Position numbers and translations under genes: made by a program
Part shown: one piece after another, positions 16,431 through 25,162 of the stretch
Position numbering within the stretch: position 1 is the first letter of the stretch
Layout: every line of letters starts with the position of its first letter
The notes under the pieces: generated by a model
The model's database searches: none
The model's input: the letters and a program-made list of their open reading frames with translations, nothing else
What the model was told of the DNA's origin: nothing
NCBI GenBank assembly: GCA_030526355.1
Contig: JAUNDC010000023.1
Span: forward strand, 1-36,022
DNA: 36,022 bases
Direction: 5' to 3'
Origin: Bacillota bacterium
GTDB lineage: Bacteria; Bacillota; Clostridia; Peptostreptococcales; Anaerovoracaceae

Positions 16431-18719
16431 TCACTCTATGCCAAACAGTATTTTTTCCGGAGTTATCGGCAGATTGCGGTGCCATACGCCGGTTGCACGG
16501 TAGATAGCATGGGCTATAGCAGGAGATGGAGTGTTGATTACTATTTCACCTATGCTTTTGGCACCGAACGGCCCTGTAGGTTCCCAGCTGCTTTCGAATT
16601 CCACCTGAAGATGCCCTATATCGAGGCGTGTTGGAAGCTTATACTGCATGAATGAGTTCTCTTCTATTTTACCCTTGTCGCTGAAGGTCACATCCTCATA
16701 CAGAGCCATGCCGATACCCTGAACAAGACCGCCTTCTGTCTGTATTCGCGCCAGGTTAGGATTGATAGGGGTACCGCAGTCGACGACCGCAACATAATCG
16801 AGCACATCTACACTGCCTGTTTCAGGATCAAGCTCAATTTCCACCATACCAGCCATAAAAGGAGGCGGTGAAACAGGACTTGAATGTGTAGCTGTTGCAC
16901 GCACTGCAATTTCATTATTGCATTGAGCCTGATATGATATATCGTCAAGCGTTACGAATTCACCTGTTTCCAGATTTGATATCCTGTCTCCGTCAAACTC
17001 AAGTGAATCATCGGTACAGCTAAGTGTTTCGGCAGCTATGCTGCACAACTGTTTTTTGAGCTTATCACAGGCAAGCACGACAGCCTGTCCCGTGACATAA
17101 GTAGTGGAAGAGGCATATGACCCTGAGTCGTAAGGTGAAGAATCAGTATCAACGCCGGCCACCTCTACGTTATCAATATGGCAGTCCATACATTCTGCAG
17201 CCATCTGTGCCAGAATGGTATCGCAGCCGGTACCCATATCAGCAGCACCGATTGAAAGCACGTAACACCCATCATCACCCAGAGTGATTGTTGCAGAGCC
17301 TACATCCACATTCGATATACAGCTTCCCTGCATGGCTATAGCCATACCTGCCGTTCTGATTTTACCGTCGGGCATGGTGCGGACAGGGTATTTGTCCCTC
17401 CATCCGAACAGCTTGCTGCATTTTGCCATGCAGCGGTCAAGAGCACACGAATTTGTTTTTTCACCGTAATAAGCGGGCATGACCATTCCTTCGCGAAGCA
17501 TGTTTTTCTCGCGGATATCAGTCGGATCAATGCCAAGGGTTTCCGCAAGCTCATTTACAGCTGATTCGACTGCGAATATTCCCTGAGTGGCACCGTAGCC
17601 CCGGTATGCGCCGGCAGCCTGAGTATTGGTATAGACTACATCATACGCGAAGCGAAAAGCTTCAAGTGAGCCGGTATACAGGGGAATGGATTTGTGTCCG
17701 CTGAGGCCTACAGTAGTAGGTCCATGCTCACCATAGGCTCCGGTATTGGAAAGAGTATATACGTCGAGTGCACGTATTTTACCGTTCTTATCAGCACCAA
17801 GGCGCACACGTATCTCCATTTCATGGCGCGGACTTGCTGCAATCTGTGATTCCTCTCTGCTGTAAATTATCTTCGCCGGCTTACCTGTTTTAAATGTCAC
17901 AAAAGCCGGATAAACCTCGGCAACTGCCGTCTGCTTGGCACCGAATCCGCCTCCGATACGAGGCTTTTCGATGCGAATTTTATTATTGGGTATTCCCAGT
18001 GCATGGGAAAGTATTCTGCGGAGATGAAATATTATCTGAGTGGATGCAATAACATGAAGCCTTCCGAAGTGATCCATTCTAGTGTAGGTGCGGAAGGTTT
18101 CCATCATTGCCTGCTGGCAGGCTTTGGTATGGTATGTTCTGTCTATGACATAGTCACATGATTCCAGCACAGCATCCACGTTGCCGTCTTCTGTACTGTC
18201 GGAAGCGCAGAGATTTCTCTTGTTGTCAGCGCCGACAGGGCATGGTGCTTTCCAGTTGTCCTCCGGATGAACAAGTATTTTTCCGTCCTTTGCTTCATGA
18301 AGATCAAGAACAGGTGTAAGTACTTCATATTTTACCTTGATGAGCTTCATAGCTTTGTCTACGCATCGTTCATTTTCTCCGGCTATTATTGCGACAGCAT
18401 CTCCGACAAAACGGACACGGCGGTCCAGTATAAGTCTGTCATAGGGCGAGGGCTCGGGAAATGTTTGCCCTGCCTGTGTGAAGCGCTCCTGAGGAACATC
18501 CTTATATGTAAAGATGCACTCTATGCCGGGAACCTTCAATGCTGTGGATGTGTCTATTTCATTTATTAGCGCGTGGGCATGAGGGCTTCTCAGAACCTTT
18601 ACAACAAGGCATTCTGACGGGGTTATATCGTCAAGATATACAGGCTTGCCCAGAAGCAGCTGCATAGAGTCCTTTTTACGTATCCCCTTGCCCACTGTTT
18701 TAAATTCTTTTTTCTGCAT
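16431..18719 (-). CDS. molybdopterin-binding large subunit of a xanthine dehydrogenase-type (selenium-dependent) hydroxylase
   Basis: A 762-residue protein of the xanthine oxidase family, the subunit that holds the molybdopterin cofactor and the substrate site. It has the N-terminal aldehyde oxidase/xanthine dehydrogenase a/b hammerhead domain (GKPVYLDDI, LRSPHAHALI), the cofactor-binding GGGFGAKQ at about residue 254-261, GAYRGYGATQ at about 360, and the C-terminal PFGAKSIGE (about 716-725) that carries the catalytic glutamate. QQAMMETFRTY at about 200 replaces the more usual EPH form, as in the SDMH branch. The neighbouring yqeB, yqeC and selD indicate a selenium-dependent enzyme; the selenium is a labile ligand of the cofactor, not selenocysteine. 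The substrate (a purine, nicotinate or other heterocycle) cannot be decided. ATG 18719 follows the upstream stop by one base and has GAGG about 9 bases before it. Confidence 0.9.
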   Translation of the reverse strand: MQKKEFKTVGKGIRKKDSMQLLLGKPVYLDDITPSECLVVKVLRSPHAHALINEIDTSTALKVPGIECIFTYKDVPQERFTQAGQTFPEPSPYDRLILDRRVRFVGDAVAIIAGENERCVDKAMKLIKVKYEVLTPVLDLHEAKDGKILVHPEDNWKAPCPVGADNKRNLCASDSTEDGNVDAVLESCDYVIDRTYHTKACQQAMMETFRTYTRMDHFGRLHVIASTQIIFHLRRILSHALGIPNNKIRIEKPRIGGGFGAKQTAVAEVYPAFVTFKTGKPAKIIYSREESQIAASPRHEMEIRVRLGADKNGKIRALDVYTLSNTGAYGEHGPTTVGLSGHKSIPLYTGSLEAFRFAYDVVYTNTQAAGAYRGYGATQGIFAVESAVNELAETLGIDPTDIREKNMLREGMVMPAYYGEKTNSCALDRCMAKCSKLFGWRDKYPVRTMPDGKIRTAGMAIAMQGSCISNVDVGSATITLGDDGCYVLSIGAADMGTGCDTILAQMAAECMDCHIDNVEVAGVDTDSSPYDSGSYASSTTYVTGQAVVLACDKLKKQLCSIAAETLSCTDDSLEFDGDRISNLETGEFVTLDDISYQAQCNNEIAVRATATHSSPVSPPPFMAGMVEIELDPETGSVDVLDYVAVVDCGTPINPNLARIQTEGGLVQGIGMALYEDVTFSDKGKIEENSFMQYKLPTRLDIGHLQVEFESSWEPTGPFGAKSIGEIVINTPSPAIAHAIYRATGVWHRNLPITPEKILFGIE

Positions 18720-18720
18720 A

Positions 18721-19197
18721 TCAGATATCCTCGCTGTTCTGTTTGTTACTGCGGCTTTCCAGATAGGCTCTGATACCGCGCAGCTGTCCTTCATAACCGG
18801 AGCAGCGACATAGGTTTCCTGCCAGAAAGCTTTTTATTTCATCGTCTGTCGGGTCAGGTATTTCCCGAAGCAGTGCTATGGTATTCATTACAAACCCTGG
18901 GTTGCAGAAGCCGCATTGATCGGCACCTTGATCTGCTATGAAACCGATGAATTCTTCTGCTTCATTCTGAAGTCCTTCCAGAGTCTGTATCACATGGCCA
19001 TCTGCTCGTGCAGCCAGAACAGAGCATGACAGTACAGGCATGTCATCCATGAGGACAGTGCACAGACCGCAGTTAGCTGTTTCGCAGCCTCTTTTGACGC
19101 TGCTGCAGCCATGATTTCTGACAAAGTCGATGAGCAGAGTGTCAGGCTGAACATCAGCTGTAATGGTTCTGCTGTTTAGAGTAAGCGTGATTTTCAT
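18721..19197 (-). CDS. [2Fe-2S] small subunit of the molybdenum hydroxylase
   Basis: This 158-residue electron-transfer subunit carries both expected clusters. The plant-ferredoxin-type cluster uses C38, C43, C46 and C58 (GCETANCGLC ... LSC). The second, helical-domain cluster uses C95 and C98 (QCGFCNPG) and C130 and C132 (NLCRCSGY). All eight ligands are present. It passes electrons from the molybdenum centre to FAD. The start ATG at 19197 overlaps the stop of the FAD subunit gene (ATGA) and is preceded by GGAGGT; the reading frame continues upstream to 19254 but without a ribosome site. Middle gene of the three-gene minus-strand operon, FAD - FeS - Mo. Confidence 0.93.
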   Translation of the reverse strand: MKITLTLNSRTITADVQPDTLLIDFVRNHGCSSVKRGCETANCGLCTVLMDDMPVLSCSVLAARADGHVIQTLEGLQNEAEEFIGFIADQGADQCGFCNPGFVMNTIALLREIPDPTDDEIKSFLAGNLCRCSGYEGQLRGIRAYLESRSNKQNSEDI

Positions 19198-19970
19198 GGA
19201 TGTACCTCCGTGTTCTGCAGGCTGCTGATTGCCCTGCGTATTAGTACGCCGCATATCTGTTCGCGATAACGGCTGCTTCCTCGCAGATTGCTTCCGAAGG
19301 TGAGCTGTCTGATCGCTTCATCGACTGCAGTCTTAGGATCGCAGGAGAGATCGTGAATGACCTTTGCTTTACCTGGACGGGCTCCTATGGCACAGTTTAT
19401 GATACCATTTATCTCGGATACAGCACATGTAAGGACAGGGAAATCAGTTGCTGTGTTGCGCTGTGATATATATGCTGCCCTGCATGGTGATTTGGGGACG
19501 ATGATGCTGGTGATAATATCACGGGTTTTGTGTGACATTTCAGCGAACTCTTCCACAGAGACTATGCCTCCTTTGTAGAGTTCAACTTTTGCATTAAGAA
19601 CCATAAATATGGTCAGAATATCTGAAAATCCGTATCTGCCCCAGATGCTGCCGCCAATTGTAGCGAGATTTCTGAACTGTACGCCGACAATATGGTTTAC
19701 TGCAGCAGCTACTGCGTTCTGAGTCTGAGCGTTGAGTCCTTCATGAAGCTCCAGCTGTCTCAGAGTAACCATACTGCCGATGCGGAATTCATTATCAGTT
19801 TCTTCTATATTATCAAGTCCCAGTGCCTGAAGATCTATGGCTGTATTTATGCTGCGATCCTGCATTTTGAGCCACAGCATGCCGCCGAGAATCACATTGC
19901 CTCTTCTGGTGCAGAGTTCATATGCTTCATCAAGAGATTCAGGCCTGACATATTCTTTTATTTTTAACAC
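19194..19970 (-). CDS. FAD-binding subunit of the molybdenum hydroxylase
   Basis: The 258-residue protein belongs to the CO dehydrogenase/xanthine dehydrogenase FAD-binding family. The N-terminal FAD-binding part has ILGGMLWLKMQ (about 27-37) and the pyrophosphate-binding NLATIGGSIWGR (about 100-111); the C-terminal part is the CODH flavoprotein C-terminal domain. It is slightly shorter than typical members (about 270-300). It is the first gene of the operon, with a GTG start at 19970 and GGAGG 9 bases upstream, behind a TATAAT box at 20022-20027. It hands electrons from the iron-sulfur subunit to the final acceptor, which is unknown here. Confidence 0.9.
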   Translation of the reverse strand: MLKIKEYVRPESLDEAYELCTRRGNVILGGMLWLKMQDRSINTAIDLQALGLDNIEETDNEFRIGSMVTLRQLELHEGLNAQTQNAVAAAVNHIVGVQFRNLATIGGSIWGRYGFSDILTIFMVLNAKVELYKGGIVSVEEFAEMSHKTRDIITSIIVPKSPCRAAYISQRNTATDFPVLTCAVSEINGIINCAIGARPGKAKVIHDLSCDPKTAVDEAIRQLTFGSNLRGSSRYREQICGVLIRRAISSLQNTEVHP

Positions 19971-20021
19971 AATATACCTCCGTGCGGCTTTGAGTATGTA
20001 ACCGGAAACCCGGCTTCATTA

Positions 20022-20048
20022 ATTATAACAGTTTGCCGCAGAAAGTGA
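20022..20048 (-). promoter_or_regulatory. promoter of the molybdenum hydroxylase operon
   Basis: Read on the minus strand, a perfect TATAAT occupies 20027-20022. A weak TTCACT lies 16 bp upstream. Transcription would run into the FAD subunit gene after a leader of about 45 bases that contains a small CCGG-AAAC-CCGG-like palindrome. The -10 is good, the -35 poor, so an activator may be needed. Confidence 0.45.
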
Positions 20049-20104
20049 AGTGGCAATCACTGATATTTGTATGTTTTCTGTGAGAGCTGCACTGTAATAC
20101 GGAG

Positions 20105-20133
20105 TTGAAGAACCAGTAGAGTTATATTAAAAT
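20105..20133 (+). promoter_or_regulatory. promoter of the selenium operon (yqeC-yedF)
   Basis: TTGAAG at 20105-20110 and TAAAAT at 20128-20133 are 17 bp apart. A GGGAGG ribosome site lies about 20 bases further, before the ATG at 20164. The promoter diverges from the hydroxylase operon, so the 193-bp region could hold a common regulator site. I recognise no riboswitch there. Confidence 0.5.
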
Positions 20134-20163
20134 AAATCAGTAGAACACGATGGGAGGAAATAA

Positions 20164-20919
20164 ATGATACAGGCATACTGGTATGAAAACGGAACATTGA
20201 TCAGGGGAATGCCTGTTGATTTTGTAATGAGTTTCTGCTCGGGAATACAGACTGCTGATACAGACTTATCAGCGGAAATAATATCTCTTGTAGGGGGCGG
20301 CGGCAAAACGACTCTGATGCATCATCTGGCAGGTGAATTTCAGAAGCGTGGTCTGAATACGGCGGTAATGACCACGACGAGAATGCAGAAGCCAGAAAAG
20401 CCATGTATGAGCAGCGGGGAATGTGAATGCAGCTGGGAATCCGGAAAGTATGCAGTCTGCGGAAGGCAGACATCAGATGGTAAGTTCGGCAGTCCTCAGA
20501 ATGAGTTTGTGCGATGGCTTAAGAAAAATGCGGACATTTTGCTGATTGAAGCGGATGGTGCTAAACGAATGCCCTGCAAGGTACCCGCCGGATATGAACC
20601 GGTAATATTGCCGGACACGGATATGGTGATAGGTGTAATGGGAATAGACGCGTACAGCAGACCTGTGGGAGAAGTGTGCTTCAGAGCCGAGCTGGCATGC
20701 AGTCTTCTTGGTTGCAGTACCGACCATTGTCTTGATAGTGATGATATGGCTGGTATTCTTCTAAGTGGACAGGGTACGAAAAAAGACACGGGAACGAGAA
20801 AATACATGATAGTTCTTAATAAATGTGATGATGCCGGGAGCCTGAAAAAAGCTGAGGCGGTTGCTCACAGGCTTGAAGAAAAGGGACACACAGGAATTAT
20901 GCTGACTACGCTGAAATAA
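20164..20919 (+). CDS. yqeC: selenium-dependent hydroxylase accessory protein YqeC
   Basis: A 251-residue P-loop protein of the YqeC family. The nucleotide-binding loop LVGGGGKTTLMHHLAGEF lies at about residues 41-58, followed by AVMTTTRM, which corresponds to the switch-like region, and LLIEADGAKRMPCKVP at about 125-140, the family's most conserved block. YqeC is found only with selenium-dependent molybdenum hydroxylases (Haft and Self 2008) and is thought to help mature the enzyme; its exact reaction is not established. It is the first gene of the operon that diverges from the hydroxylase genes. ATG 20164 has a GGGAGG site 7 bases upstream. Confidence 0.9.
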   Translation: MIQAYWYENGTLIRGMPVDFVMSFCSGIQTADTDLSAEIISLVGGGGKTTLMHHLAGEFQKRGLNTAVMTTTRMQKPEKPCMSSGECECSWESGKYAVCGRQTSDGKFGSPQNEFVRWLKKNADILLIEADGAKRMPCKVPAGYEPVILPDTDMVIGVMGIDAYSRPVGEVCFRAELACSLLGCSTDHCLDSDDMAGILLSGQGTKKDTGTRKYMIVLNKCDDAGSLKKAEAVAHRLEEKGHTGIMLTTLK

Positions 20920-20952
20920 ACTGGAAGATGAGAAAAGGAGAGAAACGATCTG

Positions 20953-21780
20953 ATGAAGGATCTGATAATAGTACGAGGCGGCGGGGATATGGCTACAGGA
21001 GTGATACATCGCCTGTGGAGTGCAGGTTTTGAAGTGATGGCACTGGAAACAGATAAGCCTGTGGCTGTGCGCAGGAGGGTTGCTGTAAGCGAAGCAGTGT
21101 ACGATGGAACCGCAGTGGTGGAAGATATGAAGGCTGTACTTATACACAACGCTTCAGAAGCCCGTGGTGTACTGGCAGCAGGAAACGTACCTGTACTGGT
21201 GGATCCTCAATGCAGGAGCATCATGGAGCTGAAGCCGGCAGTCCTTGTGGATGCAATAATAGCCAAAAGAAATACGGGACTTCAAATAGATATGGCACCT
21301 GTGACGATAGCCCTGGGACCGGGGTTTTTCGCAGGTGAGGATGCGGATTATGTCATTGAAACCAACAGAGGTCATAATCTGGGAAGAATAATAAAATCAG
21401 GAACAACAAGCAGGAATACAAGAACACCCGGAAACATCGGAGGATATACGATGGAACGCGTGATTCGTGCAGAGCATTCGGGGCTTCTGCATGTGTATCA
21501 TGATATAGGAGAATTCGTAGAGAAGGGAGAGACCGTGGCAGCGATAGAGAATGAAGAAGGCAGCTTTGAGTACAAGGCGGAGCTTTCAGGCATAATCAGA
21601 GGAATGCTGCGTGACGATTTCCGGATAACGAAGGGGACAAAGATAGCAGATATAGACCCGAGAAAAGAATCCTATCATAACTGCTTCACTATTTCAGACA
21701 AGGCTAGATGCATTGCAGGCAGCGTTCTGGAGCTGGTGTGCAGGTACAGGAGCCAGGAGGATAAGGAAAATGAAAGATAA
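20953..21780 (+). CDS. yqeB: selenium-dependent molybdenum hydroxylase accessory protein YqeB
   Basis: The 275-residue product matches YqeB (EF2563 family). The start [18 protein letters not shown] is a glycine-rich dinucleotide-binding-like loop, and [27 protein letters not shown] and RGHNLGRII are typical conserved blocks. The C-terminal part (about 170-240) resembles a small hammerhead/biotinyl-like domain ([17 protein letters not shown]). The protein is distantly related to XdhC-type factors and is proposed to act in inserting selenium or sulfur into the molybdenum cofactor; this is inference from co-occurrence. It lies 33 bases after yqeC with GGAGAG before ATG 20953, and its end overlaps selD by 11 bases. 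Confidence 0.92.
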   Translation: MKDLIIVRGGGDMATGVIHRLWSAGFEVMALETDKPVAVRRRVAVSEAVYDGTAVVEDMKAVLIHNASEARGVLAAGNVPVLVDPQCRSIMELKPAVLVDAIIAKRNTGLQIDMAPVTIALGPGFFAGEDADYVIETNRGHNLGRIIKSGTTSRNTRTPGNIGGYTMERVIRAEHSGLLHVYHDIGEFVEKGETVAAIENEEGSFEYKAELSGIIRGMLRDDFRITKGTKIADIDPRKESYHNCFTISDKARCIAGSVLELVCRYRSQEDKENER

Positions 21781-22795
21781 AATACAATTCTGCAAAGGCG
21801 GCGGCTGTACTGCCAAGCTGGGTGCCGGAGCTCTGAACAAGGTGCTGGGTATGCTGCCTAAGGGTGCTGATGATGGGAATCTGCTTGTAGGCTATGACAG
21901 CAAGGATGATGCCGCTGTGTACAAAGTATCGGATAATGAAGCATATGTGCAGACTCTCGATTTCTTCCCACCGATGGTGGAGGATCCATACATTTTCGGG
22001 CAGATAGCGGCGGCAAATGCCATGAGCGATGTTTTCGCCATGGGTGGAGAAGTGAAGACTGCACTTAATATCGTGTGCTTCCCCGAGGATATGGATCTCA
22101 ATATACTTGGTGAGATAATGCAGGGAGGCAGCGAAAAGGTCATCGAAGCAGGAGGGGTTCTTGCTGGTGGCCATTCCATTGCAGATGACAGCGTTAAATA
22201 TGGGCTGTCAGTGACAGGTATAGTACATCCTGATAAAATTTATTCAAATAATACCGGCAAACCAGGAGATGTACTGGTACTTACAAAGAAGCTGGGCGTT
22301 GGGATAATATGTACGGCCGACCGTATCGGGGAGGCATCAGCTGAAGCAATGCAGGAAGCGGTGAATTCCATGACGGCTCTCAACAAAGCAGCAGCGGAGA
22401 TTTCACGTAAATATCGTGTTGATGCGTGCACCGACGTTACCGGGTTTGGACTTCTGGGACATCTTCATGAGATGATGGATGGGAGAAATTCCTGTGAAAT
22501 ATTTGCAGATTGCGTGCCGGTAATGCAGAATGTATTGGAATATGCTGATGAATTCTATCTGACAGCAGCTGCACAGAAGAACAGAAATCATGTGGAAAGA
22601 TACGTTCATTTTACAGATATTTCATTTGCAATGGAGGAAGTGCTGTTCGACCCTCAGACCTCAGGAGGGCTTCTGATGGCAGTGCATCCTGACGATGCAC
22701 AGGCTATGATGGGAGAAATGAACAAAGCCCGAATTCCGGCAGCAATAATAGGTGAAATAACTGAGAAGAAGGAATACGAGATAAGTGTAATATGA
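21770..22795 (+). CDS. selD: selenide, water dikinase (SelD), cysteine form
   Basis: A 341-residue enzyme that makes selenophosphate from selenide and ATP. The N-terminal active site reads GGGCTAK, giving C13 and K16; many bacteria have selenocysteine at this Cys, so this is the Cys form and needs no UGA recoding. [28 protein letters not shown] and DPQTSGGLL are standard ATP/metal-binding blocks of the PurM-like fold. I chose ATG 21770 because AGGAGG lies 9 bases upstream; the frame is open further upstream only inside yqeB. With no selA, selB or tRNA-Sec in the window, selenophosphate here probably serves the molybdenum hydroxylase ('orphan SelD' pattern), possibly among other uses. Confidence 0.96.
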   Translation: MKDKIQFCKGGGCTAKLGAGALNKVLGMLPKGADDGNLLVGYDSKDDAAVYKVSDNEAYVQTLDFFPPMVEDPYIFGQIAAANAMSDVFAMGGEVKTALNIVCFPEDMDLNILGEIMQGGSEKVIEAGGVLAGGHSIADDSVKYGLSVTGIVHPDKIYSNNTGKPGDVLVLTKKLGVGIICTADRIGEASAEAMQEAVNSMTALNKAAAEISRKYRVDACTDVTGFGLLGHLHEMMDGRNSCEIFADCVPVMQNVLEYADEFYLTAAAQKNRNHVERYVHFTDISFAMEEVLFDPQTSGGLLMAVHPDDAQAMMGEMNKARIPAAIIGEITEKKEYEISVI

Positions 22796-23028
22796 TAAAG
22801 AAAGAACTGAAGCTGGTGATTACATTCCACACAACTGCAGATGCCATGGCTATGGAAAAGGTATGCAAAGAGAACGCTGCTGAGGGCAGGATTATTCCTG
22901 TACCGCGTTCGATTACGGCGGGGTGCGGGCTTGCATGGTGCGCTCGCCCGGAAAGCCGGGGAGCACTGACGGAGCTGATGCAAAGGAACGGTATCAGATA
23001 TCAGGGAATGCAGGAATGTATGGTATGA
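22792..23028 (+). CDS. DUF3343 small selenium/sulfur carrier-like protein
   Basis: A 78-residue protein of the DUF3343 family, overlapping the selD stop by 4 bases (ATGA). The family resembles a carrier: [15 protein letters not shown], then [17 protein letters not shown] with two cysteines (about C43 and C48), which could hold a persulfide or perselenide. It is regularly found with SelD, YedF and EF2568-type cysteine desulfurases. The carrier role is inferred from this association and not demonstrated. Confidence 0.85.
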   Translation: MIKKELKLVITFHTTADAMAMEKVCKENAAEGRIIPVPRSITAGCGLAWCARPESRGALTELMQRNGIRYQGMQECMV

Positions 23029-23040
23029 CAAGGTGAAAAA

Positions 23041-24243
23041 ATGATATATTTTGATAATGCAGCGACTACAATGAAAAAACCGCAACAGGTTGTAAAGGCG
23101 GTTACAGAGGCTCTCTGCAGCATGGGAAATTCCGGAAGGGGAAGCCACGATGCTTCTCTTGATGCATCCAGGGTTATATATGAAACACGTGTGAAGCTTG
23201 CTGCGCTGTTCAATGCAGAGAATCCTTCAAGAATAGCATTTACTGCCAATGCCACAGAAGCTCTGAATATTGCCATCAAAGGAATATTGTGTGTGGGAGA
23301 TCATGTGATAACAACAGCACTTGAACATAATTCTGTGCTGCGCCCCCTTTACGAAATGGAAGAGCGTGGCGTGGAGTTGACGATAATAGCTGCTGACAGC
23401 ATGGGCAATATAGATTATGGTGAGCTGGAAAAAGCAATAAGACCGGATACTAAGGCGATAGTATGTACCCACGCATCAAACCTTACGGGAAATCTTGTTG
23501 ATATTGCTCAGCTCGGCGGGATTGCGGCAGCCCATAATGTGCTGTTTGTGGTGGATGCTTCGCAGACAGCAGGGGTTTTCCCTCTTGATGTGCAGGAGAT
23601 GAACATAGATATTTTGTGTTTCACGGGTCATAAGAGTCTCATGGGGCCGCAGGGAACCGGTGGGATTTATGTACGTGAAGGCGTTGAAGTGCGGCCACTT
23701 CTGTCAGGTGGAAGCGGGATTCAGACCTACAGCCGCAGGCATCCTGCGCAGATGCCGACTGCTCTAGAAGCCGGAACTCTCAATGCTCATGGGATTGCAG
23801 GACTCGGAGCAGCAGTGCAATATATCCTTGACACAGGTGTAGACGTAATACGCAGGAAAGAACAGGACCTGACGTGTGCGTTTTACGAAGAAGTCAGAGC
23901 GATTACGGGAATCAGGATTTACGGTGATTTTACTGCTGAAGAGAGGGCGCCGATAGTTTCCCTTAATATCAGGGATTACGAATCGGCTGCGGTAAGTGAT
24001 GCTCTGGCGCAGGATTACGGTATATACACGCGTTCAGGAGGTCACTGCGCACCACTGATGCATCAGGCTCTCGGAACAGTCGAGCAGGGTGCTGTGAGAT
24101 TCAGCTTCTCACATTTCAATACTATGGAAGATGTATATCTGGCGGTTTCAGCTCTGAAGGAGCTGGCGAAGCCGGAAGAAACGGAAATTTCGGTTTTGGC
24201 GAAACCGGATGAGTCAGAAGAAAGGAAGAATATTGATGAATAA
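23041..24243 (+). CDS. PLP-dependent cysteine desulfurase of the selenium cluster (EF2568 type)
   Basis: A 400-residue class V aminotransferase-fold enzyme. FDNAATTMKKP opens the protein, FTANATEALNIAIKG and THASNLTGNLVDI follow, and the PLP-binding lysine is K198 in TGHKSLMGPQGTGG. The catalytic cysteine is C336 in RSGGHCAPLMHQ. It belongs to the subfamily seen next to selD in SDMH clusters and would deliver sulfur or selenium from (seleno)cysteine to SelD, DUF3343 or YedF; the real donor is unknown. It ends in a glutamate/lysine-rich tail of about 25 residues not usual for the family, overlapping yedF by 8 bases. Start 23041 follows AAGGTGAAAAA. Confidence 0.9.
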   Translation: MIYFDNAATTMKKPQQVVKAVTEALCSMGNSGRGSHDASLDASRVIYETRVKLAALFNAENPSRIAFTANATEALNIAIKGILCVGDHVITTALEHNSVLRPLYEMEERGVELTIIAADSMGNIDYGELEKAIRPDTKAIVCTHASNLTGNLVDIAQLGGIAAAHNVLFVVDASQTAGVFPLDVQEMNIDILCFTGHKSLMGPQGTGGIYVREGVEVRPLLSGGSGIQTYSRRHPAQMPTALEAGTLNAHGIAGLGAAVQYILDTGVDVIRRKEQDLTCAFYEEVRAITGIRIYGDFTAEERAPIVSLNIRDYESAAVSDALAQDYGIYTRSGGHCAPLMHQALGTVEQGAVRFSFSHFNTMEDVYLAVSALKELAKPEETEISVLAKPDESEERKNIDE

Positions 24244-24826
24244 AGTAACAGTTGATGCCAGAGGGCTTGCGTGCCCTTTGCCTGTGGTTAATGCCAAGAG
24301 GGCAGCAGATGAAATGAAAAACGGTGGAGTTCTGGAAGTGCTGGTGGATAATGAAATTGCTGTTCAGAATCTGCAGAAATTTGCCGGGCAGAAAGGTTAT
24401 GCAGTTTCCGGTGAGAAAACTGCCGAGAAAGAGTATCGGGTTTTGATTCAGGTGAATGGTGGTTCTGTAGCAGTGCCGGATGCAAGAAAAAGCGGAATGG
24501 TGATAGTTCTTTCTGCTAATGTGATGGGTACAGGGGATGAGACGCTAGGTACGTCACTGATGAAAGCGTTTATCTTCGCGGTAACGAAGCAGGATATGCT
24601 GCCTGAGACTATCCTCTGCTATAACACCGGTGCATATCTGACATGCGAGGATTCTGATTCTCTGGAGGATCTGAAGGCACTGGAAGCAGAAGGTGTAAAA
24701 GTGTTGACCTGCGGAACGTGCCTTGATTTTTATGGTCTCAAGGAGAAGCTGGCCGTAGGCTCAGTGACCAACATGTATGAGATCGTGGAGATAATGGAAA
24801 ACGCAGATAGTGTGATAAGACCGTAA
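24236..24826 (+). CDS. yedF: selenium metabolism protein YedF (TusA-like plus DsrE-like)
   Basis: The 196-residue protein joins two parts. Residues 1-75 are a TusA/SirA-like domain with the signature LACPLPVVNAKRA, whose C13 is the sulfur or selenium carrying residue. Residues about 83-196 are a DsrE-like domain (VIVLSANVMGTGDETLG, LCYNTGAYLTCEDSDSL, TCGTCLDFYGLKEKL with a CxxC pair). This fusion is the YedF family, tied to selenium use. ATG 24236 is chosen over the upstream frame because AAAGGAAG sits before it; it overlaps the desulfurase stop. Last gene of the six-gene selenium operon; no obvious terminator follows. Confidence 0.93.
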   Translation: MNKVTVDARGLACPLPVVNAKRAADEMKNGGVLEVLVDNEIAVQNLQKFAGQKGYAVSGEKTAEKEYRVLIQVNGGSVAVPDARKSGMVIVLSANVMGTGDETLGTSLMKAFIFAVTKQDMLPETILCYNTGAYLTCEDSDSLEDLKALEAEGVKVLTCGTCLDFYGLKEKLAVGSVTNMYEIVEIMENADSVIRP

Positions 24827-25162
24827 GGTGTGATTGATTGTAATAGTTTTCCATTTAGTGCATATTTGATAAATTTCATTGAAAAAATACACGTTTTTAA
24901 TCTGCGGGAAATGTGTCTGCTCACATATTAAATGCTGCTATAAGAAAGATGCATATTTATTCATTCAAAACAAAGCGTTTACGCATATTTATTCGCTGGT
25001 TATAGCTTTTGTTTGCAATAAAATAAAAGCTGCAGCCTGAACATTGGTCAGCAACATGCAAAACGTGCATTTTCCGTTTAGACCGAACCATTTATACACG
25101 AAATCAGGTGCCAAAACAATCACAATGCTCATAGTATCAGAACTATTATAAATTGTGAGTGT
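24827..25162. other. 336-bp intergenic region without a gene
   Basis: No reading frame of interest in either direction. It is AT-rich and contains repeated GCATATTTATTC elements (listed separately), an AGCTTTT/AAAAGCT inverted repeat (25004-25010 and 25025-25031, 14-base loop) and an ATGTG/CACAT inverted repeat near 24911-24926. It probably holds the end of the selenium operon transcript and the control region of the PadR-like gene. Confidence 0.6.
24860..24994. repeat. repeated GCATATTTATTC motif
   Basis: GCATATTTATTC occurs at 24951-24962 and again at 24983-24994, 32 bp apart, close to three turns of the helix, so both would face the same side. A partial copy, GCATATTTGAT, is at 24860-24870. 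They lie upstream of the PadR-like regulator gene and may be binding sites for it or another regulator. Confidence 0.45.

Noticed and set aside
19971..20163. A molybdenum-cofactor riboswitch before the hydroxylase operon.
   Set aside because: The leader is only about 45 bases on the hydroxylase side and about 25 on the other, too short for that structure.
21770..21820. Possible selenocysteine codon (UGA) in SelD.
   Set aside because: The active-site position is a plain TGT cysteine codon (C13), so no recoding is needed.
22654..23148. A 164-residue minus-strand frame across the selD/DUF3343/desulfurase junction.
   Set aside because: It runs over three recognised genes on the plus strand and has no start signals or recognisable domain.
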